Shown here in pieces: positions 24,901 through 33,586 of a stretch of 36,258 nt of DNA (positions are counted from its first letter, which is position 1; the number at the start of each line of letters is the position of its first letter). The stretch is from Deltaproteobacteria bacterium. GTDB taxonomy: Bacteria; SAR324; XYD2-FULL-50-16. The DNA is taken from the NCBI GenBank assembly GCA_029881655.1, contig JAOUME010000013.1, forward strand, positions 1-36,258, given 5' to 3'. The notes below the pieces were generated by a model that saw only the letters and a program-made list of their open reading frames with translations, searched no databases and was not told where the DNA came from. Position numbers and translations under genes: made by a program.

Positions 24901-25495
24901 GGACGGTATGGAAGCTACTAAATGGATCCTGGATAATATCCCGGATGGAAAAAGACCGGTAATCATCGCCATGACCGCCAATGTTCTTCCAGAAAACAGG
25001 TTGAAATATCTTGATTTGGGAATGGATGATTTTATTGGCAAACCGGTTCTGCCTGAAATGATTCAAACCGCAATTGAAAAATGGGGAAAGAAGGATCTGA
25101 AAAATAATAATCAGCCTGAACCCGCGCAGTTGACCGAACTCGACTTTGATGGACATCAAATTGTCGATCATCAATTGATTCAATCCAGAAAGGACTTGGA
25201 TAAGGATTTCTTTAAGATCATTATCGATATGTTTCAAAACGAGGCACCTCCCTTGATTCAGGAAATCAAAGAAAGTATTGAGACATCGCAATACCATCAA
25301 ATTAAAGAACTAGGTCATAAACTCAAAGGTATGTGTGCCAATATTGGAGCCGAATTAATGAGGGAGGTATCTTTTCAAATTGAGAAAAAAGGAGAAAGAA
25401 AAGATCCAAATGACTTGACTATTCTGATTAATTCACTAGAGAATGCATATAAAAATACAATGGTTGAATTTTCAAAGATAGTATCGATAGCTTGA
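21905..25495 (+). CDS. Hybrid sensor histidine kinase with PAS, GAF, two receiver domains and HPt
   Basis: A 1196-residue BarA-like phosphorelay protein. Two closely spaced membrane segments (about 20-78) leave almost no periplasmic domain, so sensing is probably intracellular or within the membrane. Then come PAS (about 110-230), GAF (about 235-400) and a second PAS (about 415-540). HisKA has phospho-acceptor His566 in MSHEIRTPMNG. HATPase_c follows with NLIGNAVKFTDKG, DTGIGIP and GGTGLGLTICKRL. The first receiver (about 800-915) is weakly conserved: its aligned Asp is in LSDLTIT, but the lysine position is Arg (SRPIK). The second receiver is complete, with acidic AEDN, Asp993 in FMDIQMPIMDG and Lys in GKPV. 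The HPt has His1138 in LGHKLKGMCANIGA. No cognate response regulator is adjacent. Confidence 0.94.
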   Translation: MLKLIIDRIKSIKRLEYPTAFRLIAYTSLSIFLSELLVMYFISYLEIRDSLAVTGVLDATVLIIMTTPILYFSIYRPFVKHIVNQKSAEKQILDNKLQLEKSQFQLKEVFQQRQTILDNTFIGIVLVQEGEFVWANQRFLEMFGYIDVNFHQSSIDSLFYHESDYHDFIKKSRQSLFEGNTYVSEFLCKGVEKQKFWCNLSVKAISRLDFSKGLIWVVEDIDRRKMIEENFKQQHNLLESISSAESMFIVDTNKYAVYEKLMNSLFKLTESKFGFIGELQYDDQGEPFLRNYFFSFDFLQAEKVDLKYKAMRQGIEFRDFNNLFCEAINSGTFVISNNPSSELVKRIPSWHPAITSFFGIPCYQGEKLVGMIGIANREQGYAKDLFDFLQPFIFTCSNIISSVDNENKRLKAEAALKESEIKFRSAFDYAGVGMIIANLDGKFIKVNPSFLKMIGYSEEELSTLKFMDIVSSDDVFAWNKEYQELLKGERSHFQAEAKFLCQDGYSIWTIINVSLVRDRADKPVTLIAQVQDINFKKKVEEELKLSKEWAEAASQAKTQFLATMSHEIRTPMNGVIGMSGLLMNTKLTAEQKEYVNTIKISGDNLLMIINDILDLSKIEAGKLELEDAPFKLRQCIEDTLDIFTFKAFEKKLNLFYQIEFDDPVFIHGDITRLRQILVNLIGNAVKFTDKGHIMLTVSILDRKNNHLTLEFSVEDTGIGIPIERQKNLFEAFFQVDSTTTRKYGGTGLGLTICKRLSMLMGGDIQVTSATEKGSIFSFSIQTDSVELKSEKFDKKNLPFFKNKRVLLLIDHPIRREILSKQFEKWGIQHQSASLESIDSEVLKPQEFDAVLSDLTITNNDKTSLIKHLFSSKKWSKHPLVLISDNSRYLKKNRNNLYFLSRPIKTVQLFNTLGRAFGLKEHLISYTENKDVLLNPNLAVTHNVNIMVAEDNAINQKLAEKILNKLGYKPIIVESGLEVIEQLKVRQFDLIFMDIQMPIMDGMEATKWILDNIPDGKRPVIIAMTANVLPENRLKYLDLGMDDFIGKPVLPEMIQTAIEKWGKKDLKNNNQPEPAQLTELDFDGHQIVDHQLIQSRKDLDKDFFKIIIDMFQNEAPPLIQEIKESIETSQYHQIKELGHKLKGMCANIGAELMREVSFQIEKKGERKDPNDLTILINSLENAYKNTMVEFSKIVSIA

Positions 25496-25584
25496 GTATT
25501 GGGTTGCTCATCTAAACAGAAGTCAACATTACTACTTATCGTTTTTTCACCCAACAGTTTTATTAAACCATTCCTTTTAAAAAC

Positions 25585-26019
25585 ATGAAAAAAACAAAAT
25601 TAATCTTTTTAGGAATTTTTGCGGTGATCTATTTGGCTTTCTTTGGTTTGGTTTCTTTTGCCGAGACGGGAAAACAGCCCGACCCGAATATGGTGAAAAA
25701 AGGCAAGGTTTCTTATGATAAATATTGTGCCTCGTGTCATGGAGAAAAAGGAGATGGAGAAATCGCGCCGCCAATAGGGATTCGAGGTCCGGATTATTTT
25801 GCCGCGCCTGGCTTAAATGGAAGCGCGCATTCTTGGCACCATACCGATGAGAATTTGCTGAAGGTTATTATGGACGGATCTTCCAGGACTCCGAAAATGA
25901 GAGCCTGGAGGGATGTGTTCGATAACAAGACAGCCGAAGAAATCCTTGCTTATTTTAAAAATTGGTGGCCTAAAAGGCTCCTTGAGTGCCAAGGACCTAA
26001 GCATATGTCTTGTATGTAA
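25585..26019 (+). CDS. Monoheme cytochrome c
   Basis: A 144-residue exported protein. The signal or anchor is MKKTKLIFLGIFAVIYLAFFGLVSFAETG. The single heme site CASCH is in YDKYCASCHGEKGDGE, and a likely distal methionine is in SRTPKMRAWRDVFDNKTAEEILAYFKNWWP, the normal class I cytochrome c layout. A short tail with two more cysteines (LLECQGPKHMSCM) is unusual; these could form a disulfide. It converges on soeC with a 20-bp gap. It may be the periplasmic electron acceptor of a nearby respiratory enzyme, although the SoeABC-like complex probably reduces quinone. It is 89 bp downstream of the hybrid kinase. Confidence 0.9.
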   Translation: MKKTKLIFLGIFAVIYLAFFGLVSFAETGKQPDPNMVKKGKVSYDKYCASCHGEKGDGEIAPPIGIRGPDYFAAPGLNGSAHSWHHTDENLLKVIMDGSSRTPKMRAWRDVFDNKTAEEILAYFKNWWPKRLLECQGPKHMSCM

Positions 26020-26039
26020 GCTTAATATCCTATCAGAAA

Positions 26040-27056
26040 CTAACCGGAAACATCTTTTGAAAGATTCTTCGTTTTGGTTAAAAAGGGGTTTTTCAGATTG
26101 AACCTGTTAAAATTGCCGTAGTAGAGATTCTGCCAGTGATTCGCCTCAATAAAAAAGAGCCTCCGCTCGATATAAATTCCTGAAAAACAAGAGAAAAAAG
26201 CCAACAAAGATAATCCAGCGACAAAGGGGGCTTTTGGTTTAAGCAAAAGGCTGGCACTCCATAAAACAATCGGAGTCAGGTAAACCAGAAGCAAGACCCC
26301 TCGTTTTTGAACAGCTTTGGCTTTTAATGAGATGGGGTGATGATACTCGGTCGTATTGAAATGCTGATAGGCAGCGCCGGTATCCATAAGCTGAATTGAA
26401 GGCTCGCTGGAGCCGGTAGCGGATTGTTCGTTGACGCTGATATACATCCGGCTATTAAAACGGTAGGTTAGAAGCTTGGTGATTAGACCGAAGAAAGTAA
26501 TAAGTAGAACAATAAAAACCGCTTGATCGGTCGCGGGTCGGTTATTGGCGGATAGAGATAAAATAGAAATCAAAAGTGAACCCCCGACGATAAAACCGGT
26601 TATGGTAAAATTGGCAAGGGTGTACTTGTTCGCCCACTCTTTAATAAAGCGGATGGAGGCATAAACCATCGAAGTGGAGATAAAGAAGGTTCCACTTGCT
26701 ACAATTGCCATGGAACCTGTTACTTCCAACCAGAATTTGGGGTAAGCCATCATGATCAGTATAAGGTGCAAAGCCAAAAGAAAGGTAAAAACCGAGATTG
26801 TCAGGATTTCTTTGGAAAGCCAGGAGTGATTAAGTTTATTTAGGACTCTTGTAGCTTTTAAGGGGCTTCCCAGATGTAAAAAACTAGCGGCTATTCCAAA
26901 AAGCTGCATGATAAAAGCCAAGATACCGCTCTGTAGTAATAACTCATCGCTCACTTGTTCAGGGAAGAAAACCCTGAAAAGAAAGGACAAAACAAAAAGT
27001 CCTTGCCCTGAAGTCGATAATATCAGTAAATTTATGAGCGACATTTCTGGATGCAT
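26040..27056 (-). CDS. soeC: SoeC/DmsC-type membrane anchor subunit
   Basis: A 338-residue integral membrane protein with about eight hydrophobic segments. The start MHPEMSLINLLILSTSGQGLFVLSFL and the motif ASFLHLGSPLKATRVLNKLNHSWLSKEIL are typical of the DmsC-family anchors of molybdoenzymes, including SoeC. It would hold the iron-sulfur subunit at the cytoplasmic face of the inner membrane and exchange electrons with quinone. It is the last gene of a three-gene operon, 49 bp after the ferredoxin-like subunit. Length is close to that reported for SoeC. The SoeC name rests on the three-gene composition rather than on unique residues. Confidence 0.75.
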   Translation of the reverse strand: MHPEMSLINLLILSTSGQGLFVLSFLFRVFFPEQVSDELLLQSGILAFIMQLFGIAASFLHLGSPLKATRVLNKLNHSWLSKEILTISVFTFLLALHLILIMMAYPKFWLEVTGSMAIVASGTFFISTSMVYASIRFIKEWANKYTLANFTITGFIVGGSLLISILSLSANNRPATDQAVFIVLLITFFGLITKLLTYRFNSRMYISVNEQSATGSSEPSIQLMDTGAAYQHFNTTEYHHPISLKAKAVQKRGVLLLVYLTPIVLWSASLLLKPKAPFVAGLSLLAFFSCFSGIYIERRLFFIEANHWQNLYYGNFNRFNLKNPFLTKTKNLSKDVSG

Positions 27057-27105
27057 CTTGTTTTAATCTCCGTTTTGGTTTGGTTGCTCTTAAATGAGTT
27101 AAAAC

Positions 27106-27834
27106 CTAAGGTGAAGCGAAATCCTCCGCATTTTTCAGTCCGGTCGGCTTCGGCCTTTTGTCAGGATCAATCTTGGCTTTTCTTTTGGCTTTGAAATCCT
27201 CCAGATCAACCCGAATATGATTGGTTCTTTTGGGCAGATAATGGTTCGATGGATTCGCTTGGGATTCCGGTAAAAGCTTGTAGCCGTGTTTATCCTTGAT
27301 CTGATTTGAAACTTCGCTTTGTGGATCATCGATATCTCCAAAGCTTCTGGCTCCGGTTGGACAGGCCAAAACACAAGCCGGTTGTCTTTCGTTAACGGGA
27401 AGAGACTCATTGTTGATCCGATCGGCGCAAAGAGTGCATTTTTTCATCACACCTGCCAAAGGATCATATTCGCGACATCCATAGGGACAGGCCCAGGAAC
27501 AATATTTACAGCCGATACAAGCATCGTAGTTAACTAAAACAATCCCGTCCTCCTCTCTTTTAAAGGATGCTCCCGTCGGGCATACCTCAACGCAAGGCGC
27601 GTCCTTGCAATGCATACAGGACTTCGGCAAATATCTGATTTCTGTATCGGGATATTGACCCACCTCATAGGTCTGCACGCGGTTAAACCAAACTCCGTCA
27701 GGATCCTTCCCATAAGGATTCACATCCGGCAGAGGACCATACTCGCCACCGGTGTTCCATGCTTTGCAGTTAACGGCACAGGCGTGACATCCGACGCATT
27801 TGTTGAGATCGATAACCAGTGCTTTTTGTGTCAT
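27106..27834 (-). CDS. soeB: SoeB-like four-cluster [4Fe-4S] ferredoxin subunit
   Basis: A 242-residue electron-transfer subunit with four cysteine groups for four [4Fe-4S] clusters: CVGCHACAVNC, CMHCKDAPCVEVCPTGA, CIGCKYCSWACPYG and CTLC...ACVLACPTGA. There is no signal peptide, so it is cytoplasmic. It carries electrons between the molybdenum subunit and the membrane anchor. Its ATG overlaps the stop codon of the catalytic-subunit gene by one base (TAATG), indicating translational coupling. DmsB, PsrB and related subunits share this pattern. The SoeB label rests on operon composition and the lack of export signals. Confidence 0.78.
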   Translation of the reverse strand: MTQKALVIDLNKCVGCHACAVNCKAWNTGGEYGPLPDVNPYGKDPDGVWFNRVQTYEVGQYPDTEIRYLPKSCMHCKDAPCVEVCPTGASFKREEDGIVLVNYDACIGCKYCSWACPYGCREYDPLAGVMKKCTLCADRINNESLPVNERQPACVLACPTGARSFGDIDDPQSEVSNQIKDKHGYKLLPESQANPSNHYLPKRTNHIRVDLEDFKAKRKAKIDPDKRPKPTGLKNAEDFASP

Positions 27835-30671
27835 TATTTTTTTCCTCTGATGAACTCGTATTGAAGAACAGCTGGTGGTTGTTTCAGGTGCTTTAATGGT
27901 TTGACTGCCTTAAACTGGGGCCAGTTGCCCTCTGTATCTGCTTTTTTAATCCCCACCATCAGATCAAACCACCCTGCCTGACCGCTAATCGGATCGCTGT
28001 TGGAAGTTTTTTTGCCGTAACCGTCACTGATTTCCTCTTTGATCAGGTGATTTAAAAGAAAACTCTTTTTTACTTCATCGGCATCCTCTGCCAGACCCCA
28101 GGTTCCAGGGAGTCTTCCAAGGCCATTCCAGGTCCAAACCGTGTCGGGTTGAACGGCCTGGGAGAATTTAATCTGCACTCTTATTTTGCTTAAACTAGAC
28201 TCAACCCAAACCCAGTCTAGATCCTCCAAACCCAGTTCAGTGGCCTTAAGAGGATTGATATAAAGATAATTTTGGCCTAAAATCTGACGTAGCCAGGCGT
28301 TTTGACTGTCCCAAGAGTGGTACATCGGCATGGGCCTTTGAGTGATCGCGAAGAGAGGGTATTTTTTCTTGTCGATTTGAGTTTGCTCAAAGGGTTCATA
28401 CCAAAATGGCAAGGGATCAAAGTAAGTCACGATCCTGTTTCTCTGATGTTCGGTTTTTGGTTGCCGTCCTTTCCTTAATCCCTTGGCCGCCAGTCTAAAA
28501 CGCTGCATGGACTCTGAGTAGAGGTTCATAACGATGGGTTCGTTCTGGCGGATGAGTTTCTTGCTTTGAGCCCAATTTAGATAGCCTTGGTTGATGTTTC
28601 GGTTATACTTTATCGTGTCTTCAAGTTCGATATGGAAAAAGGATTTATTTTTTAAATAGGATTCGATCTGGTTACTATTGGGGGCGCCCGTCAGATGATT
28701 TTTTCCTTCCTCTCCTCTCCATCCGGCCAAAAAACCGATATTGGCACCAGGCGCGGGTTCCCATCTCTGGATAAAATCGAGATAATCCTTATAGATTGGC
28801 TCTTTGTTCTCATCACAAAATCCTTCAAGACCTAGATTATTAGCCAAATCAAGCAAGGTTTGTTGAAAGGGTCTGCAATCACCTTTGGGTTCTAAGATCG
28901 GTTGCCTGATCGCGTCGGCTGGACAGTCGTATTCACTGATAGGCCGATCCAAAAGGGAAATAACATCGTAACGCTCAAGATAAGTTGTATCGGGTAAGAC
29001 CAAGTCGGCAAAGGCGACCTGCTCACTGAAAAAAGCGTCACTGACGACTAAAAATGGGATCTTGTATTGACCATCTTGCTCTTTTGCCTTGAGCATTTCC
29101 ATGACCCCGCTTGTATTCATGGTCGAGTTCCAACTCATGTTGGCCATAAAGATAAAAAGCGTATCGATGGCGTAAGGGTCTTTATTATGAGCGTTGGTAA
29201 TGACATTTTGTAAAAGCCCATGAGCAGAAAAGGGAAAATCCCAACTAAAACCCTTGTCAATGCGCAAGGGATTTTGGTCATCATCCACCATGAGATGTTC
29301 TGGCATGGAAGGAAAACCAAGTTCAGGAGCGGGCAAGGGGGTATTGGGCTTGATCTGGTCGGCGGAATGAATCGGCTTGGGACAAGGGGGTATCGGCTTC
29401 GGAAAAGGAGGCTTAAACCGAATACCTCCAGGCCTATCGATGATGCCAAGCAACATCATCAAAATCGATAAGGCACGGATTGTCTGAAACCCGTTGGTGT
29501 GAGCGGCAAGTCCTCTCATAGCATGAATTGAAACCGGATTTCCAGTGGTCGTTTCATGTTCATTTCCCCATGTATCGGTCCAGGGAATAGGCAAATGAAT
29601 CGTTTCGTCCCTGGCGGTTACGCCGATCTCAAGGGCTATTCTCTCAATCGTCTCGGCTGAAACACCGCAACCTTCTGATACCTTCTCAGGAGAATAATCG
29701 TTAAGGACCCTTTCACTTAAGAGCTGCATTCCGGTTTTGAGGTCGCTACCGTCTTCACCAGAATAGCTACCGAAAAGAGCGGGCTCAATTTCAGGCTGAT
29801 GAGGCTCCATTATAGACTGGCTTTTTTTATCCCAAACAGAGTGCTGGGTTTCATCCTGTTCGATTCCCTGCATAATATAAGGCATACCTTCAAATTCATT
29901 GCCTTCGTTCGTATGAATCAGATATGACGCGTTCGTGTGACTCAATAAAAAATCCTCGTCGAATAATTGGTTCTTGATCAGGACGTGGATTATTCCAAGG
30001 ATAAAAAGCCCGTCGGTTCCGGGTTTAATGGGTATCCATTCATCGGCAATGGCTCCGTAACCCGAGCGTACCGGATTGATGACTACAACTTTACCGCCTT
30101 GCTCTCTCAGTTTGGACAGTCCGATCTTCATCGGATTGGAATCGTGGTCCTCGGCGACACCCATTAAAAGGAGATATTTTGTTCTGTCGAAATCGGGTCC
30201 TCCAAATTCCCAACTACTTCCCCCCACCGAATAGATCATGCCCGTTGCCATATTGACCGAGCAAAGACCGCCGTGAGCTGCGAAATTTGGCGTACCGAAC
30301 TGTTTAGCCCAGAAAGATGTAAAAGCTTGCATCTGATCTCGGCCTGTAAAAAAGGCGAGTTTTTTAGGATCGGTTTGCCGGATATTTTTTAGACGTTCAG
30401 TGAAAATCTTCATCGCCTCTTCCCAACTGATCTCCTCGAAGTCGGCTTCGCCTCTTTCGGCTCCTTTACGCCTTAGTAAAGGCTTGGTAATCCTCGCCGG
30501 GCTGAATTGTTTCATCAAGCCCGCCGAACCTTTAGCGCAGATAACACCCTGATTGGTCGGGTGATCTGGATTACCCTGGATGTAGCGTATCTGATCGTCA
30601 TTTAAGGTGACTTTTAAACCACACCTGCAGGCGCACATATAACAGGTGGTGTATTTGATTTCATCCTTCAT
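27834..30671 (-). CDS. soeA: SoeA-like cytoplasmic molybdopterin oxidoreductase
   Basis: A 945-residue DMSO-reductase-superfamily catalytic subunit. The N-terminal [4Fe-4S] site is C10-x2-C13-x3-C17-x27-C45 (TTCYMCACRCGLKV, GVICAKGSAG). A probable molybdenum ligand is Cys137 in AAHGGLCSVNMATG. There is no Tat signal, so the enzyme works in the cytoplasm. The CYMCACRCG start, the length, the DmsC-type anchor and the cytoplasmic location together match sulfite dehydrogenase SoeABC as I know it from Allochromatium and related sulfur oxidisers, where sulfite is oxidised to sulfate. Other activities (polysulfide, thiosulfate or tetrathionate reduction) are possible in the family, but those enzymes are generally exported. 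It is first in the operon. Confidence 0.75.
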   Translation of the reverse strand: MKDEIKYTTCYMCACRCGLKVTLNDDQIRYIQGNPDHPTNQGVICAKGSAGLMKQFSPARITKPLLRRKGAERGEADFEEISWEEAMKIFTERLKNIRQTDPKKLAFFTGRDQMQAFTSFWAKQFGTPNFAAHGGLCSVNMATGMIYSVGGSSWEFGGPDFDRTKYLLLMGVAEDHDSNPMKIGLSKLREQGGKVVVINPVRSGYGAIADEWIPIKPGTDGLFILGIIHVLIKNQLFDEDFLLSHTNASYLIHTNEGNEFEGMPYIMQGIEQDETQHSVWDKKSQSIMEPHQPEIEPALFGSYSGEDGSDLKTGMQLLSERVLNDYSPEKVSEGCGVSAETIERIALEIGVTARDETIHLPIPWTDTWGNEHETTTGNPVSIHAMRGLAAHTNGFQTIRALSILMMLLGIIDRPGGIRFKPPFPKPIPPCPKPIHSADQIKPNTPLPAPELGFPSMPEHLMVDDDQNPLRIDKGFSWDFPFSAHGLLQNVITNAHNKDPYAIDTLFIFMANMSWNSTMNTSGVMEMLKAKEQDGQYKIPFLVVSDAFFSEQVAFADLVLPDTTYLERYDVISLLDRPISEYDCPADAIRQPILEPKGDCRPFQQTLLDLANNLGLEGFCDENKEPIYKDYLDFIQRWEPAPGANIGFLAGWRGEEGKNHLTGAPNSNQIESYLKNKSFFHIELEDTIKYNRNINQGYLNWAQSKKLIRQNEPIVMNLYSESMQRFRLAAKGLRKGRQPKTEHQRNRIVTYFDPLPFWYEPFEQTQIDKKKYPLFAITQRPMPMYHSWDSQNAWLRQILGQNYLYINPLKATELGLEDLDWVWVESSLSKIRVQIKFSQAVQPDTVWTWNGLGRLPGTWGLAEDADEVKKSFLLNHLIKEEISDGYGKKTSNSDPISGQAGWFDLMVGIKKADTEGNWPQFKAVKPLKHLKQPPAVLQYEFIRGKK

Positions 30672-30867
30672 GAGCTATGTCTCTTTATTTGGGCTGTTCA
30701 AATTGGTCTATGTATCTTATTAGCCAAGCAATATATAAATATATATATAATTAAAATCATAATGCAAGGAAATTAATAATAAAACTTCAGGCGCAGAATA
30801 AATGGGACTAAAAGCTGATCTGGACGATGGTTAAAGTATTATTTCAGAAAACTTTTTGAAATGGAAT

Positions 30868-31929
30868 CTATATTTTCTCAATAAGGGAAACTTTAAAGAG
30901 GTTACCATGAAACTTCCCTTCTGAAAGATCGATTTTGCCGTGGTATAGCTGAGTGATATGCTTAACAATGGGCAAGCCCAACCCTGTTCCAGACTTATAA
31001 ATATTTCTGGACTTGGACACAGTGTAAAAACGCTCGAAAATACGGGTTTTCTCCGCGTTGGGGATCAGGGGACCTTCATCTTCGACCTGGATTGTGATGT
31101 TTCTATCCTGCTTATATATCGAAATATGGATTTTCTTTCCCTTGGAATATTTGATTGCGTTTTCTATTAGGTTGGTCAGGATGCTAAAGAAGTGGTCATA
31201 TAGGAGATACAACTCCTCGACATCGACATTGAAAAGTAGTTCCTTTTCGGATTCTCCGCTGAAACGGACTTGAATATCTTTGATGATATTTTTAACAATA
31301 ACAGGGAAATCGACTTCGAATTGATCGCCGATAAAGTCGATCTTTTGAAGTTCAAGGACATCCCTGATAATTCCGTTGATATGGATGGAATGCTCAAGAA
31401 TTTTATTGATAAAACGCCGGGATGTTTCGACTGGCATCTCCTTCTCACTCGATAGAGTTTCGGCGTAGCCCATGATCATGGACAAAGGGGTTCTTAGCTC
31501 ATGTGAGAGGTTACCGATCAATTCCGTTTTGTAGTTCTGGTATTTTCTCTCGTCGGTAATATCGAAAAAAACCAACAATTTTTCCTCAAAATGGATACGA
31601 AGATCAACTTTGTAGTATCGATTAAAAAATTTCACCTCATTCCAATCGCAGTCTTTTTTGCTCTGTATGACCTCGATGAAAAGGTTTGAAAGGGTTTTGT
31701 CCTTAAAATCCGTCAATGCAATGGGGCCGTTGAAAGATTCAAGGCCGATAAATCCAAGAGCTATAGGGTTGCAGTATATGATGAATTGGTTGTCGTCGAT
31801 CAAGATGATCCCTTCATCCAGCATGTTGAAGATGTGCTTTAACCTGTCCAATTCCTCCTTTTTGGAACGGATACGCAATGAAAAAAACTGACCTGTTTTT
31901 TCAATCAATCTTTTAATTGTCCTGCCCAT
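30868..31929 (-). CDS. phoR: PhoR-like sensor histidine kinase without membrane segments
   Basis: A 353-residue kinase. A PAS domain (about 25-125: LKHIFNMLDEGIILIDDNQFIIYCNPIALGFIG) is followed by HisKA with His143 in NLSHELRTPLSMIMGYAETL. The HATPase_c domain carries NLIENAIKYS, EDEGPLIP, KSGTGLGLPIVKHI. The domain order PAS-HisKA-HATPase is that of the PhoR core, but the N-terminal membrane segments seen in most PhoR proteins are missing; the sequence starts with a short basic stretch (MGRTIKRLIEKTGQFFSLRIRSKKEE). It lies 52 bp after the PhoB-like gene and probably shares its transcript. Assignment as PhoR rests on the adjacent pst genes. Confidence 0.82.
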   Translation of the reverse strand: MGRTIKRLIEKTGQFFSLRIRSKKEELDRLKHIFNMLDEGIILIDDNQFIIYCNPIALGFIGLESFNGPIALTDFKDKTLSNLFIEVIQSKKDCDWNEVKFFNRYYKVDLRIHFEEKLLVFFDITDERKYQNYKTELIGNLSHELRTPLSMIMGYAETLSSEKEMPVETSRRFINKILEHSIHINGIIRDVLELQKIDFIGDQFEVDFPVIVKNIIKDIQVRFSGESEKELLFNVDVEELYLLYDHFFSILTNLIENAIKYSKGKKIHISIYKQDRNITIQVEDEGPLIPNAEKTRIFERFYTVSKSRNIYKSGTGLGLPIVKHITQLYHGKIDLSEGKFHGNLFKVSLIEKI

Positions 31930-31981
31930 GAATATTTGTTTGGTCTCTTTGCGAAGAATCGAAGGCTAATCTAAATTAAAC

Positions 31982-32656
31982 TTAAAGATCAAAGCCGTAG
32001 CCAACTTTTGGGATCGATTTGATTAAAGACGACTGACTGCCCAGTTTTTTTCTTAAAGAGGAGATGTGTGAATCCACTGTTCTGGTATAGACATCCGATT
32101 CATATCCCCAAATAGTATTGAGAAGTTGGTGTCTGTTAAAAACCTGCTTGGGTTTTCTGATAAAGAGCATAAGCAATTCAAATTCTTTATGTGTCAATTT
32201 CGATTCGACACCGTTGATGTAGACTTCGTATTTTTCAGGAATTATTTCAATATTTTGATATATAAGTTTATTAGAAGTGCCGTTTTGGGATCGGTTTAAT
32301 ATTTTATCAATTTTGGTAATCAGAACCTGAAAGCTGAAAGGTTTAGTAAGATAGTCTTCGGCCCCTAGGTTCAATCCCTTTACAATATCTTTATCCTCGC
32401 TCTTTGCCGATAGTATCACCACCGGGATGGATTGCAACCTCGGTTTGTCTTTGATAATCTTTAAAAATTCAAACCCTTTTAAACCCGGCAGCATCAAGTC
32501 CAGCAAGATGAGGTCAACGGAGAGGTCTTCCAATACGATTAAGGCCTCGTTTGCGTTAGGCACTTCGATGATCTCTGAATTTTTATCTTTTTTAAGGTTA
32601 TAAACGATCAGTTCCCTTAAATCATCCTGATCTTCGATGACGAGAATTTTTTTCAT
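31982..32656 (-). CDS. phoB: PhoB-like response regulator
   Basis: A 224-residue OmpR/PhoB-family regulator. The receiver has acidic residues IEDQDD, phosphoacceptor Asp53 in LILLDLMLPG, Ser/Ala in VVILSAKSED and Lys in DYLTKPF. The C-terminal winged helix has the characteristic LTHKEFELLMLFIRKPKQVFNRHQLLNTIWGYE and VYTRTVDSHISSLRKKLG recognition-helix region. Its kinase partner is the next gene. It lies 159 bp downstream of pstB and would control the pst promoter through the Pho-box-like repeats at about 35.45 kb. Confidence 0.88.
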   Translation of the reverse strand: MKKILVIEDQDDLRELIVYNLKKDKNSEIIEVPNANEALIVLEDLSVDLILLDLMLPGLKGFEFLKIIKDKPRLQSIPVVILSAKSEDKDIVKGLNLGAEDYLTKPFSFQVLITKIDKILNRSQNGTSNKLIYQNIEIIPEKYEVYINGVESKLTHKEFELLMLFIRKPKQVFNRHQLLNTIWGYESDVYTRTVDSHISSLRKKLGSQSSLIKSIPKVGYGFDL

Positions 32657-32815
32657 CTAAATGCTCATTAATTGGTTAACTTGATCTGTCTGACACTCGT
32701 CATTTTTAAAAGAGTCTAATGATTTACTAAAGATTGATCAATAATTTTCTCTAAATGGGTAAAACCATATATGAGGTGGGAGAGAGCTTGAGGGTTGCTT
32801 GTTTGAAATGAAGGT

Positions 32816-33583
32816 CTAACCGAAACGACCTGTAATATAATCTTCACTCAGTTTTTCCTGAGGATTAGTAAACATCACATTCGTCTCATCATATTCAATC
32901 AGTTTTCCCATGTACATGAAGGCGGTATAATCAGATATCCTTGCGGCTTGCTGCATATTGTGAGTGACGATGATGATGGTAACCTTTTTTTTAAGTTCGG
33001 CTGCCAGTTCCTCGATTTTAGAGGTGGAAATGGGATCAAGCGCACTGGTGGGTTCATCGAAAAGCATAACCTGGGGTTCAACCGCAAGGGCTCTGGCGAT
33101 GACCAGTCGTTGTTGCTGACCACCAGAAAGACCGGTTGCCGGAAGCTTTAGGCGGTCTTTGACTTCTTTCCATAAAGCCGATGAACGCAAAGCACTTTCC
33201 ACCCGATCCTTGATCTCGGTCTTGTTTTTGATTCCATTTAATTTAAGACCGTAGGAGATATTATCGGAAATACTCATTGGAAATGGTGTCGGTTTTTGAA
33301 ATACCATGCCGATTTTACTTCTAAGTAGAGTGACATCAATGTTTTTACTCAAAATGTTTTGATTGTCAAAAAAGATTTCGCCTTGATAACGGTTACCTGG
33401 ATAAAGGTCGTGCATGCGGTTGAAGCATCTTAAAAAGGTCGTTTTACCGCACCCGGAGGGACCGATCATCGCGACAATGCTGTGTTGTGGGATTTCAATG
33501 CTGACATCGAAAACCGCTTGGTTGTTACCGTAGAAAAAAGAAAGATTTTTTGAATAAAGCTTGATGTTTTTATTTCCAGGCAT
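32816..33583 (-). CDS. pstB: Phosphate ABC transporter ATP-binding protein PstB
   Basis: A 255-residue ABC ATPase. Walker A is [10 protein letters not shown]-loop [14 protein letters not shown], signature LSGGQQQR, Walker [13 protein letters not shown] and the switch His in [11 protein letters not shown]. The [17 protein letters not shown] and [10 protein letters not shown] stretches are specific to PstB among ABC ATPases. It forms the cytoplasmic motor of the high-affinity phosphate importer with PstA and PstC. The start is 3 bp after the pstA stop. A phoU gene usually follows pstB; here there is a gap and then phoB. Confidence 0.97.
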   Translation of the reverse strand: MPGNKNIKLYSKNLSFFYGNNQAVFDVSIEIPQHSIVAMIGPSGCGKTTFLRCFNRMHDLYPGNRYQGEIFFDNQNILSKNIDVTLLRSKIGMVFQKPTPFPMSISDNISYGLKLNGIKNKTEIKDRVESALRSSALWKEVKDRLKLPATGLSGGQQQRLVIARALAVEPQVMLFDEPTSALDPISTSKIEELAAELKKKVTIIIVTHNMQQAARISDYTAFMYMGKLIEYDETNVMFTNPQEKLSEDYITGRFG

Positions 33584-33586
33584 AGT

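Noticed and set aside
24788-25300. 170-aa minus-strand ORF
   Set aside because: Antisense to the second receiver and HPt of the hybrid kinase.
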